Source: Brevundimonas sp. Leaf363 (lineage in GTDB: Bacteria; Pseudomonadota; Alphaproteobacteria; Caulobacterales; Caulobacteraceae). From it: a DNA stretch of 64,000 nt. The notes beneath the pieces are model-generated. The model was not told the origin of the DNA. It saw only the letters and a program-made list of their open reading frames with translations, and did no database searches. Positions 13,792-22,032 of the stretch are shown one piece after another; the first letter of the stretch is position 1; every line of letters starts with the position of its first letter. Made by a program: the position numbers and the translations under genes. The stretch covers positions 1,500,473 through 1,564,472 of the forward strand of contig NZ_LMPZ01000002.1 of assembly GCF_001424025.1 (NCBI RefSeq). The letters are read 5' to 3'.

Positions 13792-14669
13792 GCACCCCGC
13801 AGCTGCAGATAGGCGGCCGAGAACGGGGCGTAGAGCACAGCGATCTGCAAAGCGGAGAGCACCGAGTTGATGACGCCCCAGGCCAGCAGCGCCGGCCAGC
13901 CGACCTGGATCAACTCGACAAGGGTAGCGCCTTCCTGACTGCTCAGGGTGTTCAGCCCGCCCGTCAGCAGCGTCAGCGGCGCCGCGACGATGCCGCCGAG
14001 CAGCGACACAATGATGCTCATGATCGCGGCGATCACAGCGATTCCGAACAGCGGCCAGAAATGGCCTTTGGTCAGCCCCCAGGACGAAAGGACGGCCATC
14101 CGCCGCTCGGCCAAAGTGATGGGAATGGCGAGGCTGAGACGAACCATCAGCCAGACGATCGCGGCGATCCCTGCCAAAGACGCCAGCACGATAATAAGCC
14201 ACATCCAGGACTGACCCGAGGCGCTCGCGAATCCGGCCAACACCCCGATAACCCCAAAGATCACCATGGCCGCCACTGCGACCAGGACGCCCAGCGCCAG
14301 GCTGACGACGAACACGCGCACCTCGTCCATGCCAAGGCGGAGGTAGCCGAACGCGCTCTCGGCGGGGCGGATGACGGCACGGGCGACCGCGGCGTTCAGC
14401 ATGGCTCCTATGATGATGGCCGGCGGGACGATCCAGCCCATGAAGGCCGCGTAGCTTTCGCCCAGCGCACGGATGTCGTCCATCGACGGGTCGCCGCCGC
14501 TCTCCAGCGCCTGGGCCTGCGCCATCACCTGCACCAGCGCCGGTCCACCGATCAGGAAGACGGCGGCGAACATCAGTAGATAGGCGCCCGACCACCAAAC
14601 GATGGCCAATGGGCTCCGGCGCGCTACGCGAAAGCCCTCAAAGGCGGCTTCGGTCGCGGATAGTGACAT
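13776..14669 (-). CDS. multi-pass membrane protein, first paralogue type (unknown function)
   Basis: 297 residues, about six hydrophobic segments (roughly 24-46, 78-95, 120-145, 150-172, 205-228, 260-280). Soluble N-terminus: MSLSATEAAFEGFRVARRSP. The segment RLSLAIPITLAERRMAVLSS then WGLTKGHFWPLFGIAVIAAI resembles the equivalent segment of the next two genes on this strand, so the three look like diverged tandem copies. The general architecture recalls uncharacterised membrane domains of the glycerophosphodiesterase-associated type, but I cannot assign a function. It lies 11 bases after the neighbouring gene's stop (14681), so it is probably last in a small operon. Confidence 0.75.
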   Translation of the reverse strand: MSLSATEAAFEGFRVARRSPLAIVWWSGAYLLMFAAVFLIGGPALVQVMAQAQALESGGDPSMDDIRALGESYAAFMGWIVPPAIIIGAMLNAAVARAVIRPAESAFGYLRLGMDEVRVFVVSLALGVLVAVAAMVIFGVIGVLAGFASASGQSWMWLIIVLASLAGIAAIVWLMVRLSLAIPITLAERRMAVLSSWGLTKGHFWPLFGIAVIAAIMSIIVSLLGGIVAAPLTLLTGGLNTLSSQEGATLVELIQVGWPALLAWGVINSVLSALQIAVLYAPFSAAYLQLRGAAPTE

Positions 14670-14680
14670 GGCGCATCCCC

Positions 14681-15634
14681 TCAGAGTTCGTGCGAGCCTA
14701 ACGCATCGCGAGCGGCCGCGTCAGCCGCTTTCACGGCGGCGCTTGCCCTCATCTGTTTCCAGACCGAGGCGAAGGGCGCGGCCCACATGGCCTGCGACAG
14801 GCCTGTAAACCAGCAGAGCGCCATGCTGAACAGAACACCGGCGACCGCGACAACAGCGATGGACGTAGGATTGAGCACGGGCAATGGTGAACCGTGCCCG
14901 AACATCTCGAAGCGAAGACCGCTGAGGAAGAATGCTCCGAGGCCAAGCGGCGCCATCAGAGCAAGGAATATCAACCCGACAGCAATGCTCGCCAGCCAGA
15001 GCAGCAGGCACAGTAGCAGAAGTCGTCCGACATGACCTTTGGTGGCCTGCCAGGCTGCGGGCAGATCCAGTGTTCGGCGGTCGGCCGAGACGACGCACAG
15101 CAGGCTCAGCCGCAGCGCGAGCCAAATGACGCTCAAGAACGCAGCCAGACCGTAGAGCGCGATCAGCAGACCGTTCCACGGCGCCCCGAGACCCCAGACG
15201 GCGACGCCGAAGGCCACACCCAGCATGGCCACCAAGATCAGCACGCCATAGACCATCAGCAGCAGAGCGATGAACGCCACGGCGACCATAAGCTCGGCCA
15301 TGCCGAAGCCGAGGGAAAAGGGAGCCTTCTCCGCCTTCGTGCGGTCAGCCAGCACGGCGCGGATCGCCGCTGTCATCACCACAACCGACGCGACCCAGTG
15401 CAGCAGCTGACCTAGCTGCGCGAAGACATTGGCCGCCATGATCCGGCTGAACGTCGCCTCGTCCGGGGCATGGCCGGATTGCGCCGCGGCGGCCCATATG
15501 GGGATGACCATTAAGAAGATCGGCAACACGGGCAGCAGGCTCAGCAAGCCCCAGACGAACACCGTCAACGGTCGTTGATTCGCCAGTGAGAACGGTGCGC
15601 TCAGCGCCGTCTCGATCTCGAATCTCCTCGCCAC
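14681..15634 (-). CDS. multi-pass membrane protein, second paralogue (unknown function)
   Basis: 317 residues from a GTG at 15634 (protein begins M-ARRFEIETALSAPFSLANQ). The frame stays open upstream to 16000, but that extension is arginine/glycine-rich shadow sequence inside the neighbouring gene, and GGGGCGGGG precedes this GTG. About six transmembrane segments. The block RLSLLCVVSADRRTLDLPAA then WQATKGHVGRLLLLC aligns with the same part of both neighbours (R-L-S/A-L, ADRR/AERR, TKGH). Function unknown. It is placed 23 bases after the 15658 gene and 11 bases before the 14669 gene, so all three are likely co-transcribed. Confidence 0.72.
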   Translation of the reverse strand: MARRFEIETALSAPFSLANQRPLTVFVWGLLSLLPVLPIFLMVIPIWAAAAQSGHAPDEATFSRIMAANVFAQLGQLLHWVASVVVMTAAIRAVLADRTKAEKAPFSLGFGMAELMVAVAFIALLLMVYGVLILVAMLGVAFGVAVWGLGAPWNGLLIALYGLAAFLSVIWLALRLSLLCVVSADRRTLDLPAAWQATKGHVGRLLLLCLLLWLASIAVGLIFLALMAPLGLGAFFLSGLRFEMFGHGSPLPVLNPTSIAVVAVAGVLFSMALCWFTGLSQAMWAAPFASVWKQMRASAAVKAADAAARDALGSHEL

Positions 15635-15657
15635 GTCCCCGCCCCCGTTAGTCCGGT

Positions 15658-16452
15658 CTATGCCGGCGCCCAGTATTCCAGCTGTCTGTAGGCTGCGCCT
15701 AGAACGCCGGCCGCCACGGGCGCCTGCACCCAGGCCAGCACTGCGGCCACGACCGCTGGATGACCGGCGTATGGGACGCCGCTCACCACGGCCGCCATAA
15801 GCAGCGCCATCGGAAGTATGGCCACGGTGATCACCGCCAGCAGAGGCCAGAACGAGCCCGTCGCGATCCCCATGGTGTTCAGCGACACCGTATACCCCCG
15901 CCCTGCTGTGGCTTGAGAAAATAACGCCAAGCGTACGGCCAGCAGGATCGGCACCGTGACGGCGATGGCGGCGACCGCGGCGATCATCGCGAGCTGCCAC
16001 GCGGGTCCCGCCGCAGCCCAGTTCCGCGCCCGCAGCGCCTCCAGATCAAGCGCCGTCGCCATGCCGAAGATCGCCAGCACGACCAGCGCCAGCACGACAA
16101 GGATCATCGATAGAAACAACAGGTTCAGGAAGGCGGCGAAGACGATCCTCGCCTCCAGCTTGCCCAGCTGAAAGCCGCCGGCGCGCAGCCCTGCCCGCTC
16201 GGCCGCGGCCCGGTCCGGCGTCGCCGCGAGGCGGCACAGCGCGCCCCAGGCGGCCAACATGGCGAGGCCTGACCCCAAGCCGTAGACGACACTGCCGAAG
16301 CCGTGTGGAACCCACGGCGCGATAAGAGCCAGCATCACGGCGAACAGCAGAACGCCCCACGCCCCCGCCCACAGGCGCGGCACGGCCCCCAGGCCGTCGC
16401 TCAGCGCCGCCCCGACTTTCAGCCGCCGACGATGTTCCGTCCCACGGACCAT
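15658..16452 (-). CDS. multi-pass membrane protein, third paralogue (unknown function)
   Basis: 264 residues with about six hydrophobic segments (WAGAWGVLLFAVMLALIAPW at 28-47 is the first). The block RLALFSQATAGRGYTVSLNT then MGIATGSFWPLLAVITVAIL matches the core block of the other two genes. It has a shorter C-terminus ending QLEYWAPA, similar in position to the AAYLQLRG and WKQM ends of its neighbours. It is the first gene of the trio on this strand and diverges from trmFO, 106 bases away. No enzymatic motif is visible; likely an inner-membrane protein. Confidence 0.75.
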   Translation of the reverse strand: MVRGTEHRRRLKVGAALSDGLGAVPRLWAGAWGVLLFAVMLALIAPWVPHGFGSVVYGLGSGLAMLAAWGALCRLAATPDRAAAERAGLRAGGFQLGKLEARIVFAAFLNLLFLSMILVVLALVVLAIFGMATALDLEALRARNWAAAGPAWQLAMIAAVAAIAVTVPILLAVRLALFSQATAGRGYTVSLNTMGIATGSFWPLLAVITVAILPMALLMAAVVSGVPYAGHPAVVAAVLAWVQAPVAAGVLGAAYRQLEYWAPA

Positions 16453-16558
16453 CAGACCCCCAACTCCACCGGCACCATAGGCGGTCAGGTGTGACAGACG
16501 CCAGCATGCTCGCCTGTCACGGGCTGACGTAGGCGCATTGCGTGTCTAGAAAGCCGCG

Positions 16559-17947
16559 ATGTCCACCTCCCCCAAGCCCATCCACATCATCGGCGGCGGT
16601 CTCGCCGGTTCCGAGGCCGCCTGGCAGATCGCCCAGGCCGGCGTGCCCGTCATCCTGCACGAGATGCGCGGCGTGCCCGGCGTCAGGACCGACGCTCACC
16701 ACACAGACGGTCTGGCCGAACTGGTCTGCTCCAACTCCTTCCGGTCGGACGACTGGGAGTACAACGCCGTCGGCTTGCTGCACGCCGAGATGCGGGCGCT
16801 GGACAGCCTGATCATGGCGTCCGGCGACATGAATCAGGTGCCGGCCGGAGGGGCGCTGGCGGTGGACCGCGACGGCTTTAGTCAGGCGGTGACTGCGAAG
16901 CTTGAAGCGCATCCGTTGGTCACCATCGTGCGCGAGGAGATCGCCGGTCTGCCGCCCGCCGAGTGGGACAACGTCATCGTCGCCACCGGGCCCCTGACCT
17001 CCCCCGCCCTGGCCGACGCTATCCTGACGGCGACGGGCGAGGAGAGCCTGTCGTTCTTCGACGCCATCGCGCCGATCGTCCACGCCGACAGCATCGACTT
17101 CGACATCGCTTGGCGCCAGTCGCGCTACGACAAGGAAGGCCCCGGCGGCGACGCGGCCGCCTACGTCAACTGTCCCATGAACAAGGAACAGTACGACGCC
17201 TTCATCGACGCCCTGCTCGCCGGCCCCAAGGCCGAGTTCAAGGAGTGGGAGAACGTCCCCTACTTCGACGGCTGCCTGCCCATCGAAGTGATGGCCGAGC
17301 GCGGCCGCGAGACCCTGCGCCACGGCCCGATGAAGCCCGTCGGTCTGACCAATCCGCGCGACCCGACGGTGAAGGCCCACGCCATTGTCCAACTGCGTCA
17401 GGACAATGCGCTCGGCACCCTGTTCAACATCGTGGGCTTCCAGACCAAGCTGAAGCACGGCGCCCAAGCCGAGACCTTCCGCATGATCCCGGGCCTGCAG
17501 GACGCCCAGTTCGCGCGCCTGGGCGGGCTACATCGGAATACCTTCCTCAATTCGCCCAAGCTGTTGGACCGGCAACTTCGCCTGAAGTCCGAACCGCGCC
17601 TGCGCTTCGCCGGTCAGGTGACGGGGGTGGAGGGCTATGTCGAGAGCGCCGCCATGGGCCTGCTGGCCGGCCGCCTCGCCGCCGCGCAGGCGTTGGGGCG
17701 CGACCTGGCCCCACCGCCTCCCGAGACCGCGATGGGGGCGCTGGTCGAACACATCACCGGCGGCCATCTGGCGGGCTCAAAGTTCCAGCCGATGAACATC
17801 AATTATGGTTTGCTACCCCCGCTGGAGGCCCCACGTCAGGACGCCGAGGGCAAGCGCATCCATCCCAAAGATCGCGGCCGCGCGAAGAAGCGGCTGATGA
17901 GCGAGCGCGCCATCGAGGCGCTGAAGGCCTGGCGGGACGTGGCCTGA
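16559..17947 (+). CDS. trmFO: methylenetetrahydrofolate-tRNA (uracil-5-)-methyltransferase TrmFO
   Basis: 462 residues. TrmFO makes 5-methyluridine at position 54 (T-loop) of tRNA using methylenetetrahydrofolate and FADH2, mostly in Gram-positives and some Alphaproteobacteria. The FAD-binding start [20 protein letters not shown] (9-28) and the family blocks [44 protein letters not shown] and [16 protein letters not shown] are all present. The start ATG at 16559 gives the family-standard N-terminus. The stop overlaps the ATG of the next gene by one base (TGATG), implying coupled translation. Confidence 0.97.
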   Translation: MSTSPKPIHIIGGGLAGSEAAWQIAQAGVPVILHEMRGVPGVRTDAHHTDGLAELVCSNSFRSDDWEYNAVGLLHAEMRALDSLIMASGDMNQVPAGGALAVDRDGFSQAVTAKLEAHPLVTIVREEIAGLPPAEWDNVIVATGPLTSPALADAILTATGEESLSFFDAIAPIVHADSIDFDIAWRQSRYDKEGPGGDAAAYVNCPMNKEQYDAFIDALLAGPKAEFKEWENVPYFDGCLPIEVMAERGRETLRHGPMKPVGLTNPRDPTVKAHAIVQLRQDNALGTLFNIVGFQTKLKHGAQAETFRMIPGLQDAQFARLGGLHRNTFLNSPKLLDRQLRLKSEPRLRFAGQVTGVEGYVESAAMGLLAGRLAAAQALGRDLAPPPPETAMGALVEHITGGHLAGSKFQPMNINYGLLPPLEAPRQDAEGKRIHPKDRGRAKKRLMSERAIEALKAWRDVA

Positions 17948-18147
17948 TGTCGGAGGAACTGGAACGGCTGACGGCGCGGCGCGTCACCCTGATCTACCGC
18001 CTCGACCTGATCTCGAAGGGCGCGACCCTCAGCTACGATGACGGCACGCCTGTCGACATGAAGTCCGAGAAGGCGCGGCTTGAGGACGAGGTGAAGCGGC
18101 TGGACCGCAAGATCGCCCTCTGGGGCCCCGCCGCCGGTCAGGCCTGA
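17947..18147 (+). CDS. small acidic/basic helical protein, unknown function (66 aa)
   Basis: 66 residues; ATG at 17947 shares its A with the trmFO stop. Highly charged: [20 protein letters not shown] at the start and a C-terminal helix with EKARLEDEVKRLDRKIAL suggesting a short coiled coil. The central ISKGATLSYDDGTPVD looks like a beta hairpin. This helix-hairpin-helix plan recalls small phage head-tail connector proteins, but no other phage gene is near, so I do not assign that. The next gene starts 3 bases on, so it is in an operon with trmFO and the MpaB-like gene. Confidence 0.72.
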   Translation: MSEELERLTARRVTLIYRLDLISKGATLSYDDGTPVDMKSEKARLEDEVKRLDRKIALWGPAAGQA

Positions 18148-18150
18148 GCC

Positions 18151-19029
18151 GTGGAGTTGGCCAAGCGCGCCATCCGCCAGCGGATCAACCAGCTGTTCAA
18201 CGACTATGAGCGCGGCGAGCGGCCGGCCCTGCGCCGGGCCGATGCGATGTTTCCGACGGACAGCGTCGCCTGGCGGGTCAACGGCGACATCGTCACCATG
18301 ATGATCGGCGGCGTCTCGGGCCTGCTGCTGCAGATGCTGCACCCGGCGGTGCTGGCGGGCGTCTGGGACCATTCGGACTTCCGCGCCGACATGCACGGCC
18401 GCCTGCGCCGCACGGCGAAGTTCATTGCCGTCACGACCTATGACCACGCCGAGCGGGGACAGGCCGCCATCGACCGTGTCCGCTCGATCCACGACAAGCT
18501 CGGCGGCCGTCTGCCCGACGGGACGCTCTACCGCGTCAGTGACCCGGCCCTGTTGGCCTGGGTCCACGTCACCGAGATCACCAGCTTCCTGGCTGCCTGG
18601 GTCCGCTACGCCGAGCCGACCATGAGCGCGGCGGATCAGGACGCTTACATCGCCGAGATGGCTCCCATCGCCCACGCCCTGGGCGCCGATCCCGTGCCGA
18701 CCAATCGCGCTGAAGCCGAGGCTCTGATCCAGTCGATGCGTCCTCAGCTGAAGGCCGACGCGCGCACGTTCGAGGTCGCGCAACTGGTGCTGCGCCAGCG
18801 CGTCGGCGGCGCGGCGGAGGATTTCGCAGGCGGGCTGATCATGGCGGCGGGCGCCGATCTGCTCCCCGACTGGGCGCGCCGGATGCACCAACTGCCGACC
18901 GCCCCGACCACGAAGCGCACCGCCGTGCGCGGCGTCCAGCGCCTGCTCGACTGGGTCTACACCGGCTCGCCCAACCGCCGGGTCTGGCCGACCGAGGTGC
19001 TGGAGTGGCCGGACGGCGCGCCGCGCTAG
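18151..19029 (+). CDS. oxygenase MpaB family (DUF2236) protein
   Basis: 292 residues from GTG at 18151, three bases after the previous stop. It matches the DUF2236/MpaB-like family: VNGDIVTMMIGGVSGLLLQM then LHPAVLAGVWDHSDF, the RLRRTAKFIAVTTYD block and the VHVTEITSFLAAW block with conserved His. The family includes the heme-binding latex-clearing-type oxygenases and MpaB, which cleaves a side chain in mycophenolic acid synthesis; most bacterial members are uncharacterised. Conserved His residues (LHP, HDK, VHVTE) could bind heme. The end overlaps the convergent squalene-synthase-like gene by four bases. Substrate unknown. Confidence 0.85.
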   Translation: MELAKRAIRQRINQLFNDYERGERPALRRADAMFPTDSVAWRVNGDIVTMMIGGVSGLLLQMLHPAVLAGVWDHSDFRADMHGRLRRTAKFIAVTTYDHAERGQAAIDRVRSIHDKLGGRLPDGTLYRVSDPALLAWVHVTEITSFLAAWVRYAEPTMSAADQDAYIAEMAPIAHALGADPVPTNRAEAEALIQSMRPQLKADARTFEVAQLVLRQRVGGAAEDFAGGLIMAAGADLLPDWARRMHQLPTAPTTKRTAVRGVQRLLDWVYTGSPNRRVWPTEVLEWPDGAPR

Positions 19030-19652
19030 ATCCGCCCGGTCAGAGCCGCCCAGATCAGCCGCAGCCGCTTGAATGCCTCGGGCTCGTCCCGCTTGGTCAG
19101 GGCCGCATGGGCCACCGCTGGAAACGCGTCGGGCGGCAACAGCTTCAGCGCCGCATTGGCGGTCGGCCGCACGGCCCGGGCCTCATCCCGGCGCCCGACC
19201 TGACCGAGGCCCCAGACGTGAGCGGCCTCGCTGACCACTAGGTCCAGCCCGGCCCCGCCCAGCAGTTTGGCCGCCGCCTGCATGGGCCCGACGTAGAAGG
19301 CGTTCAGATCGTGCTTGGCGCCGTGGACGCGCTGGATATGCGCCTCGATCAAAGCGTCGAACGGCGCCCGCGTCAGGCCCCGCCGGGCCGCGACATCCGC
19401 CAGCGCCTCCAGGATCGGATGGCCGCGCCGGGGATCGCCGGAGAAGACGCCCTCCAGCTGCTCGCTCCACCAGGCGTAGCGCATCTCGGCCAGCAGCGGC
19501 TGGGTCACGCGCGTGGGGATGGTCAGCAGCTCGGCCTCCAGCGCGTACAGCACCATCAGATCGGCGCGCTTGGTCGGATCGTTCACGAAGCGGCTGGACA
19601 GCCAGCGGTCCGGATCGGCGGCGCGAACCTGGGCGTCGAAATCGGCGCTCAT
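19026..19652 (-). CDS. squalene/phytoene synthase family protein, short form
   Basis: 208 residues, shorter than true phytoene synthases (about 290). The family motif around RYAWWSEQLEGVFSG and HPILEALADVAARR is clear, as is the later YVGPMQAAAKLLGG. However, the paired DxxxD metal-binding motifs of active head-to-head synthases are not both visible: the first region reads AWWSEQLE and the second is absent. It therefore resembles the NDUFAF6-like branch, linked to respiratory complex I assembly in mitochondria, more than a carotenoid enzyme. This gene often follows secDF in Alphaproteobacteria. It overlaps the DUF998 gene by four bases (ATGA). Confidence 0.82.
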   Translation of the reverse strand: MSADFDAQVRAADPDRWLSSRFVNDPTKRADLMVLYALEAELLTIPTRVTQPLLAEMRYAWWSEQLEGVFSGDPRRGHPILEALADVAARRGLTRAPFDALIEAHIQRVHGAKHDLNAFYVGPMQAAAKLLGGAGLDLVVSEAAHVWGLGQVGRRDEARAVRPTANAALKLLPPDAFPAVAHAALTKRDEPEAFKRLRLIWAALTGRI

Positions 19653-20266
19653 GCCGGTGCGGTGACCCGCCGCCCCTTGGCCAGCAGCCAGGCGGAGACC
19701 AGCAGGAAGACCGTCACCGCCACCTCCAGCACGCGCTGCAACAGCCCACCGAACTCCGGATCGGCCACGACGCCCGCAAAGCCCACGACCGTCAGCAGGC
19801 CGCAGATCACACCGAAGGCCACGAACCGTCGGCCCATCTTCGCGGCGGCCGTCGCCAGCCAGATACCGATCGGCACGGCCAGATAGCCGGTCCCGCCCAC
19901 CAGATCATGCATCAGGGCGCTGAAGGTCGCCTCGCTGCGCGCGCATTCGAACTCGCACGGATAGACGCCCGCCCCGGTGAGACTGGCCCCGTACCAGGCC
20001 AGCAGCACCCAGCCGATCACGCCCGGCACGCTGCGTCGCATGATCCAGGCGGCGATCAGGCAGCCGGCGGTGATGAAGACGCCGCTGGGTACGAAGAACC
20101 ACCAGCTGACCATCGATCCGGTGACGGCGCCGGTCGCGCCCAGCTCGCTGATGTACTGGCGTAAAGGATCGTAGCCGGGATAGGCCGCCCCGCCGATCAC
20201 GATGCCGCCCCACTGAACGATCTCGCCCAGCAGAATCAGCACGAAGGCGAGACGACCCGGTGTCAT
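19649..20266 (-). CDS. DUF998 family membrane protein
   Basis: 205 residues with about six transmembrane helices. The signature YPGYDPLRQYISELGA (29-44) after helix one is typical of DUF998 proteins, as is the periplasmic PCEFECARSEATFSALMHD segment with two Cys and conserved acidic residues. The biochemical role of the family is unknown. It starts 4 bases after the PuuD-like gene's stop (20271) and overlaps the squalene-synthase-like gene, so the three form one transcriptional unit downstream of the repeat at 20931. Confidence 0.85.
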   Translation of the reverse strand: MTPGRLAFVLILLGEIVQWGGIVIGGAAYPGYDPLRQYISELGATGAVTGSMVSWWFFVPSGVFITAGCLIAAWIMRRSVPGVIGWVLLAWYGASLTGAGVYPCEFECARSEATFSALMHDLVGGTGYLAVPIGIWLATAAAKMGRRFVAFGVICGLLTVVGFAGVVADPEFGGLLQRVLEVAVTVFLLVSAWLLAKGRRVTAPA

Positions 20267-20270
20267 CGGA

Positions 20271-20891
20271 TCAGCCGAAAAGCGTCTGGTACATGGCCAT
20301 GGCCGTCAGCATCGGCAGGCTGAGCAGCAGGTTGGTGCGGCTGCCCAGCATGGCGATCTTGGCCGCCTTGGCCTTTTTCTCGTCGTCCACGACGACGATG
20401 CCCAGGGCGCGCTTCTGGTTCGGCCAGATGATCCCCCAAACGTTCAGGAACATGATGATGGCCAGCCAGATGCCGGTGCCCAGCAGCATATAGGCCTGGT
20501 CGCCCGACACGAGCCCGCCGGCCATGCCGAAGCTCAGTACCTCGGACGCATAGGCGTGACCGCGCAGGCCCAGGATCGCCAGACCGGCCACCACGGTCGC
20601 CAGCGCCGCCCAGCGGAACCAGAACAGCGCCTCGGGCGCGATGTGTTTGCTGACCGCTGGCTTCAGCTCGGCCGGGATCGACGGCATGACCCGGATCTGG
20701 ACGAAGTTGAAGTAGTACAGCAGGCCGATCCACAGGATGCCCGCGACCACGTGGGTCCAGCGCGCGACCGCTTGCCAGAAGATCAGGTCGAACCCGCCGG
20801 GCGCGGTCCGCCCCCAGGCCAGGATCATGCCGATGGCGAGCGCCAGGCTGAGCAAGATGGTGGTGCGGAAGTTGGTCAGTATCTTGGACAT
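20271..20891 (-). CDS. membrane protein of urate hydroxylase PuuD N-terminal type
   Basis: 206 residues from ATG 20891 (MSKILTNFRTT), preceded by GGGGGAG; an upstream ATG at 20924 lacks a ribosome site. Six or so helices: WTHVVAGILWIGLLYYFNFV with a conserved His, and MLLGTGIWLAIIMFLNVWGI. This is the urate_ox_N-like membrane domain. In PuuD that domain is fused to a C-terminal cytochrome c and oxidises urate. Here the cytochrome domain is missing and no other purine-catabolism gene is nearby, so urate oxidation is doubtful; the family is often found as a short stand-alone membrane protein. Conserved His and Trp suggest heme or quinone binding. Confidence 0.78.
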   Translation of the reverse strand: MSKILTNFRTTILLSLALAIGMILAWGRTAPGGFDLIFWQAVARWTHVVAGILWIGLLYYFNFVQIRVMPSIPAELKPAVSKHIAPEALFWFRWAALATVVAGLAILGLRGHAYASEVLSFGMAGGLVSGDQAYMLLGTGIWLAIIMFLNVWGIIWPNQKRALGIVVVDDEKKAKAAKIAMLGSRTNLLLSLPMLTAMAMYQTLFG

Positions 20892-20930
20892 GGCGGCTCC
20901 CCCTTTGAGTCGAAGCGGCACCATATATCT

Positions 20931-21055
20931 CCCTCCCCTTCATGGGGAGGGTGGCTGACGTGATGCATCAGACGGGTGGGGTTCGAAAGGACATCCGTTT
21001 CCGAACTTCCCCACCCCGCCCGCTTCGCGGTCTTCCCTCCCCACAAGGGGGAGGG
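20931..21055. repeat. nested inverted-repeat intergenic element (REP-like), copy 1
   Basis: Each end is itself a hairpin: CCCTCCCC-5 bases-GGGGAGGG at 20931-20951 and again at 21035-21055. The middle also pairs with itself (GGGTGGGGTTCG region against CGAACTTCCCCACCC), so the transcript could form one long branched hairpin. It fills the gap between secF and the PuuD-like gene. It belongs to the same style as the elements at 27056 and 30332. Confidence 0.75.
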
Positions 21056-21061
21056 AGAAAC

Positions 21062-22027
21062 TCACGGCCGGCTGGCGGCGCCCAGCTTGATGGCCTTGGC
21101 GTCTTCGGTCAGTTCGCCGCGCTTAACGCCCCACAACAGGATGATCGGCGCGCCGACATAGATCGACGAATAGGTCCCGATGATGATGCCGAACATGAGG
21201 GCGATGGAGAAGCCGAACAGGGCCTCGCCGCCGAACACTGCCAGCGCCGCCAGCACCATGACGGCGGTCACGCCGGTGATGATGGTGCGGCTCAGCGTCT
21301 CATTCAGCGACAGGTCGATCACGTCGCGCAGCGGCATGGTCTTGTACTTGCGCAGGTTCTCGCGAAGGCGGTCAAACACCACGACCGTGTCATTCATCGA
21401 ATAGCCGATCACCGTCAGCACGGCGGCGACCATGTTCAGGCTGAACTCCATGCGGAACAACACGATCAGGCCGAACGTCAGGATCACGTCGTGCAGCAGG
21501 CCCACCACGGCACCGAAGCCGAACTGCGGCTCGAACCGGAACCAGATGTAGAGGAACATCAGGCCGATCGCGACGCCCAACGCCAGCAGGCCCGAGGTAA
21601 ACAGTTCGCCTGACACCTTGGAGCCGACGACGCTGACACCCGAGTAGGTGACCGGCGACCCGACCGCCTCGTTGACCGCGCCCTGCACGCGCTGGACGAT
21701 GACGGTCTGTTCCTGGTTCTCCGGCACCTGAAAACGGATCAGGGCGCTGGCGGGCGAATCAACACCCTGCACGCCCACGTCTCCGATGCCCAGCTCGCTG
21801 ACCGCGCCACGCACCGCGCCAAGGTCCAGCGCCTGGCCGTCCGAGCGGGTGACGTCCATGACGGCGCCGCCACGGAAGTCGATGCCCATGTTCAGGCCGG
21901 GATAGAAGCACGACACGATCGCCGCGATGCACAGCACGACCGAGAAGACGCCGGCCAGCCGGGCGTGCTTCACGAAGTGCAGGTTCGTCTTCTGCGGCAG
22001 CAGTTTGATGAGAGGCCAACCACGCAT
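21062..22027 (-). CDS. secF: protein translocase subunit SecF
   Basis: 321 residues from ATG 22027 (MRGWPLIKLLPQKTNLHFVK), five bases after secD with GGAG in the gap; the longer frame to 22078 would overlap secD. SecF works with SecD and YajC to use the proton gradient to pull exported proteins through SecYEG. Visible: helix one, the GMDFRGG-type motif (GIDFRGGAVMDV near 55), then the five-helix RND core with the FSLNMVAAVLTVIGYSMNDTVVVFDRLREN block containing the conserved Asp/Arg. Six transmembrane helices in all. Last of the serS-to-secF run. Confidence 0.97.
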   Translation of the reverse strand: MRGWPLIKLLPQKTNLHFVKHARLAGVFSVVLCIAAIVSCFYPGLNMGIDFRGGAVMDVTRSDGQALDLGAVRGAVSELGIGDVGVQGVDSPASALIRFQVPENQEQTVIVQRVQGAVNEAVGSPVTYSGVSVVGSKVSGELFTSGLLALGVAIGLMFLYIWFRFEPQFGFGAVVGLLHDVILTFGLIVLFRMEFSLNMVAAVLTVIGYSMNDTVVVFDRLRENLRKYKTMPLRDVIDLSLNETLSRTIITGVTAVMVLAALAVFGGEALFGFSIALMFGIIIGTYSSIYVGAPIILLWGVKRGELTEDAKAIKLGAASRP

Positions 22028-22032
22028 CTTCG

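Noticed and set aside
17947..18147. Phage connector protein from the shape of the 66-residue gene
   Set aside because: No phage neighbour and translation is coupled to trmFO, so it is more likely a cellular gene.
20271..20891. Urate catabolic gene cluster
   Set aside because: No uricase, allantoinase or xanthine dehydrogenase nearby, and the cytochrome domain of PuuD is absent.
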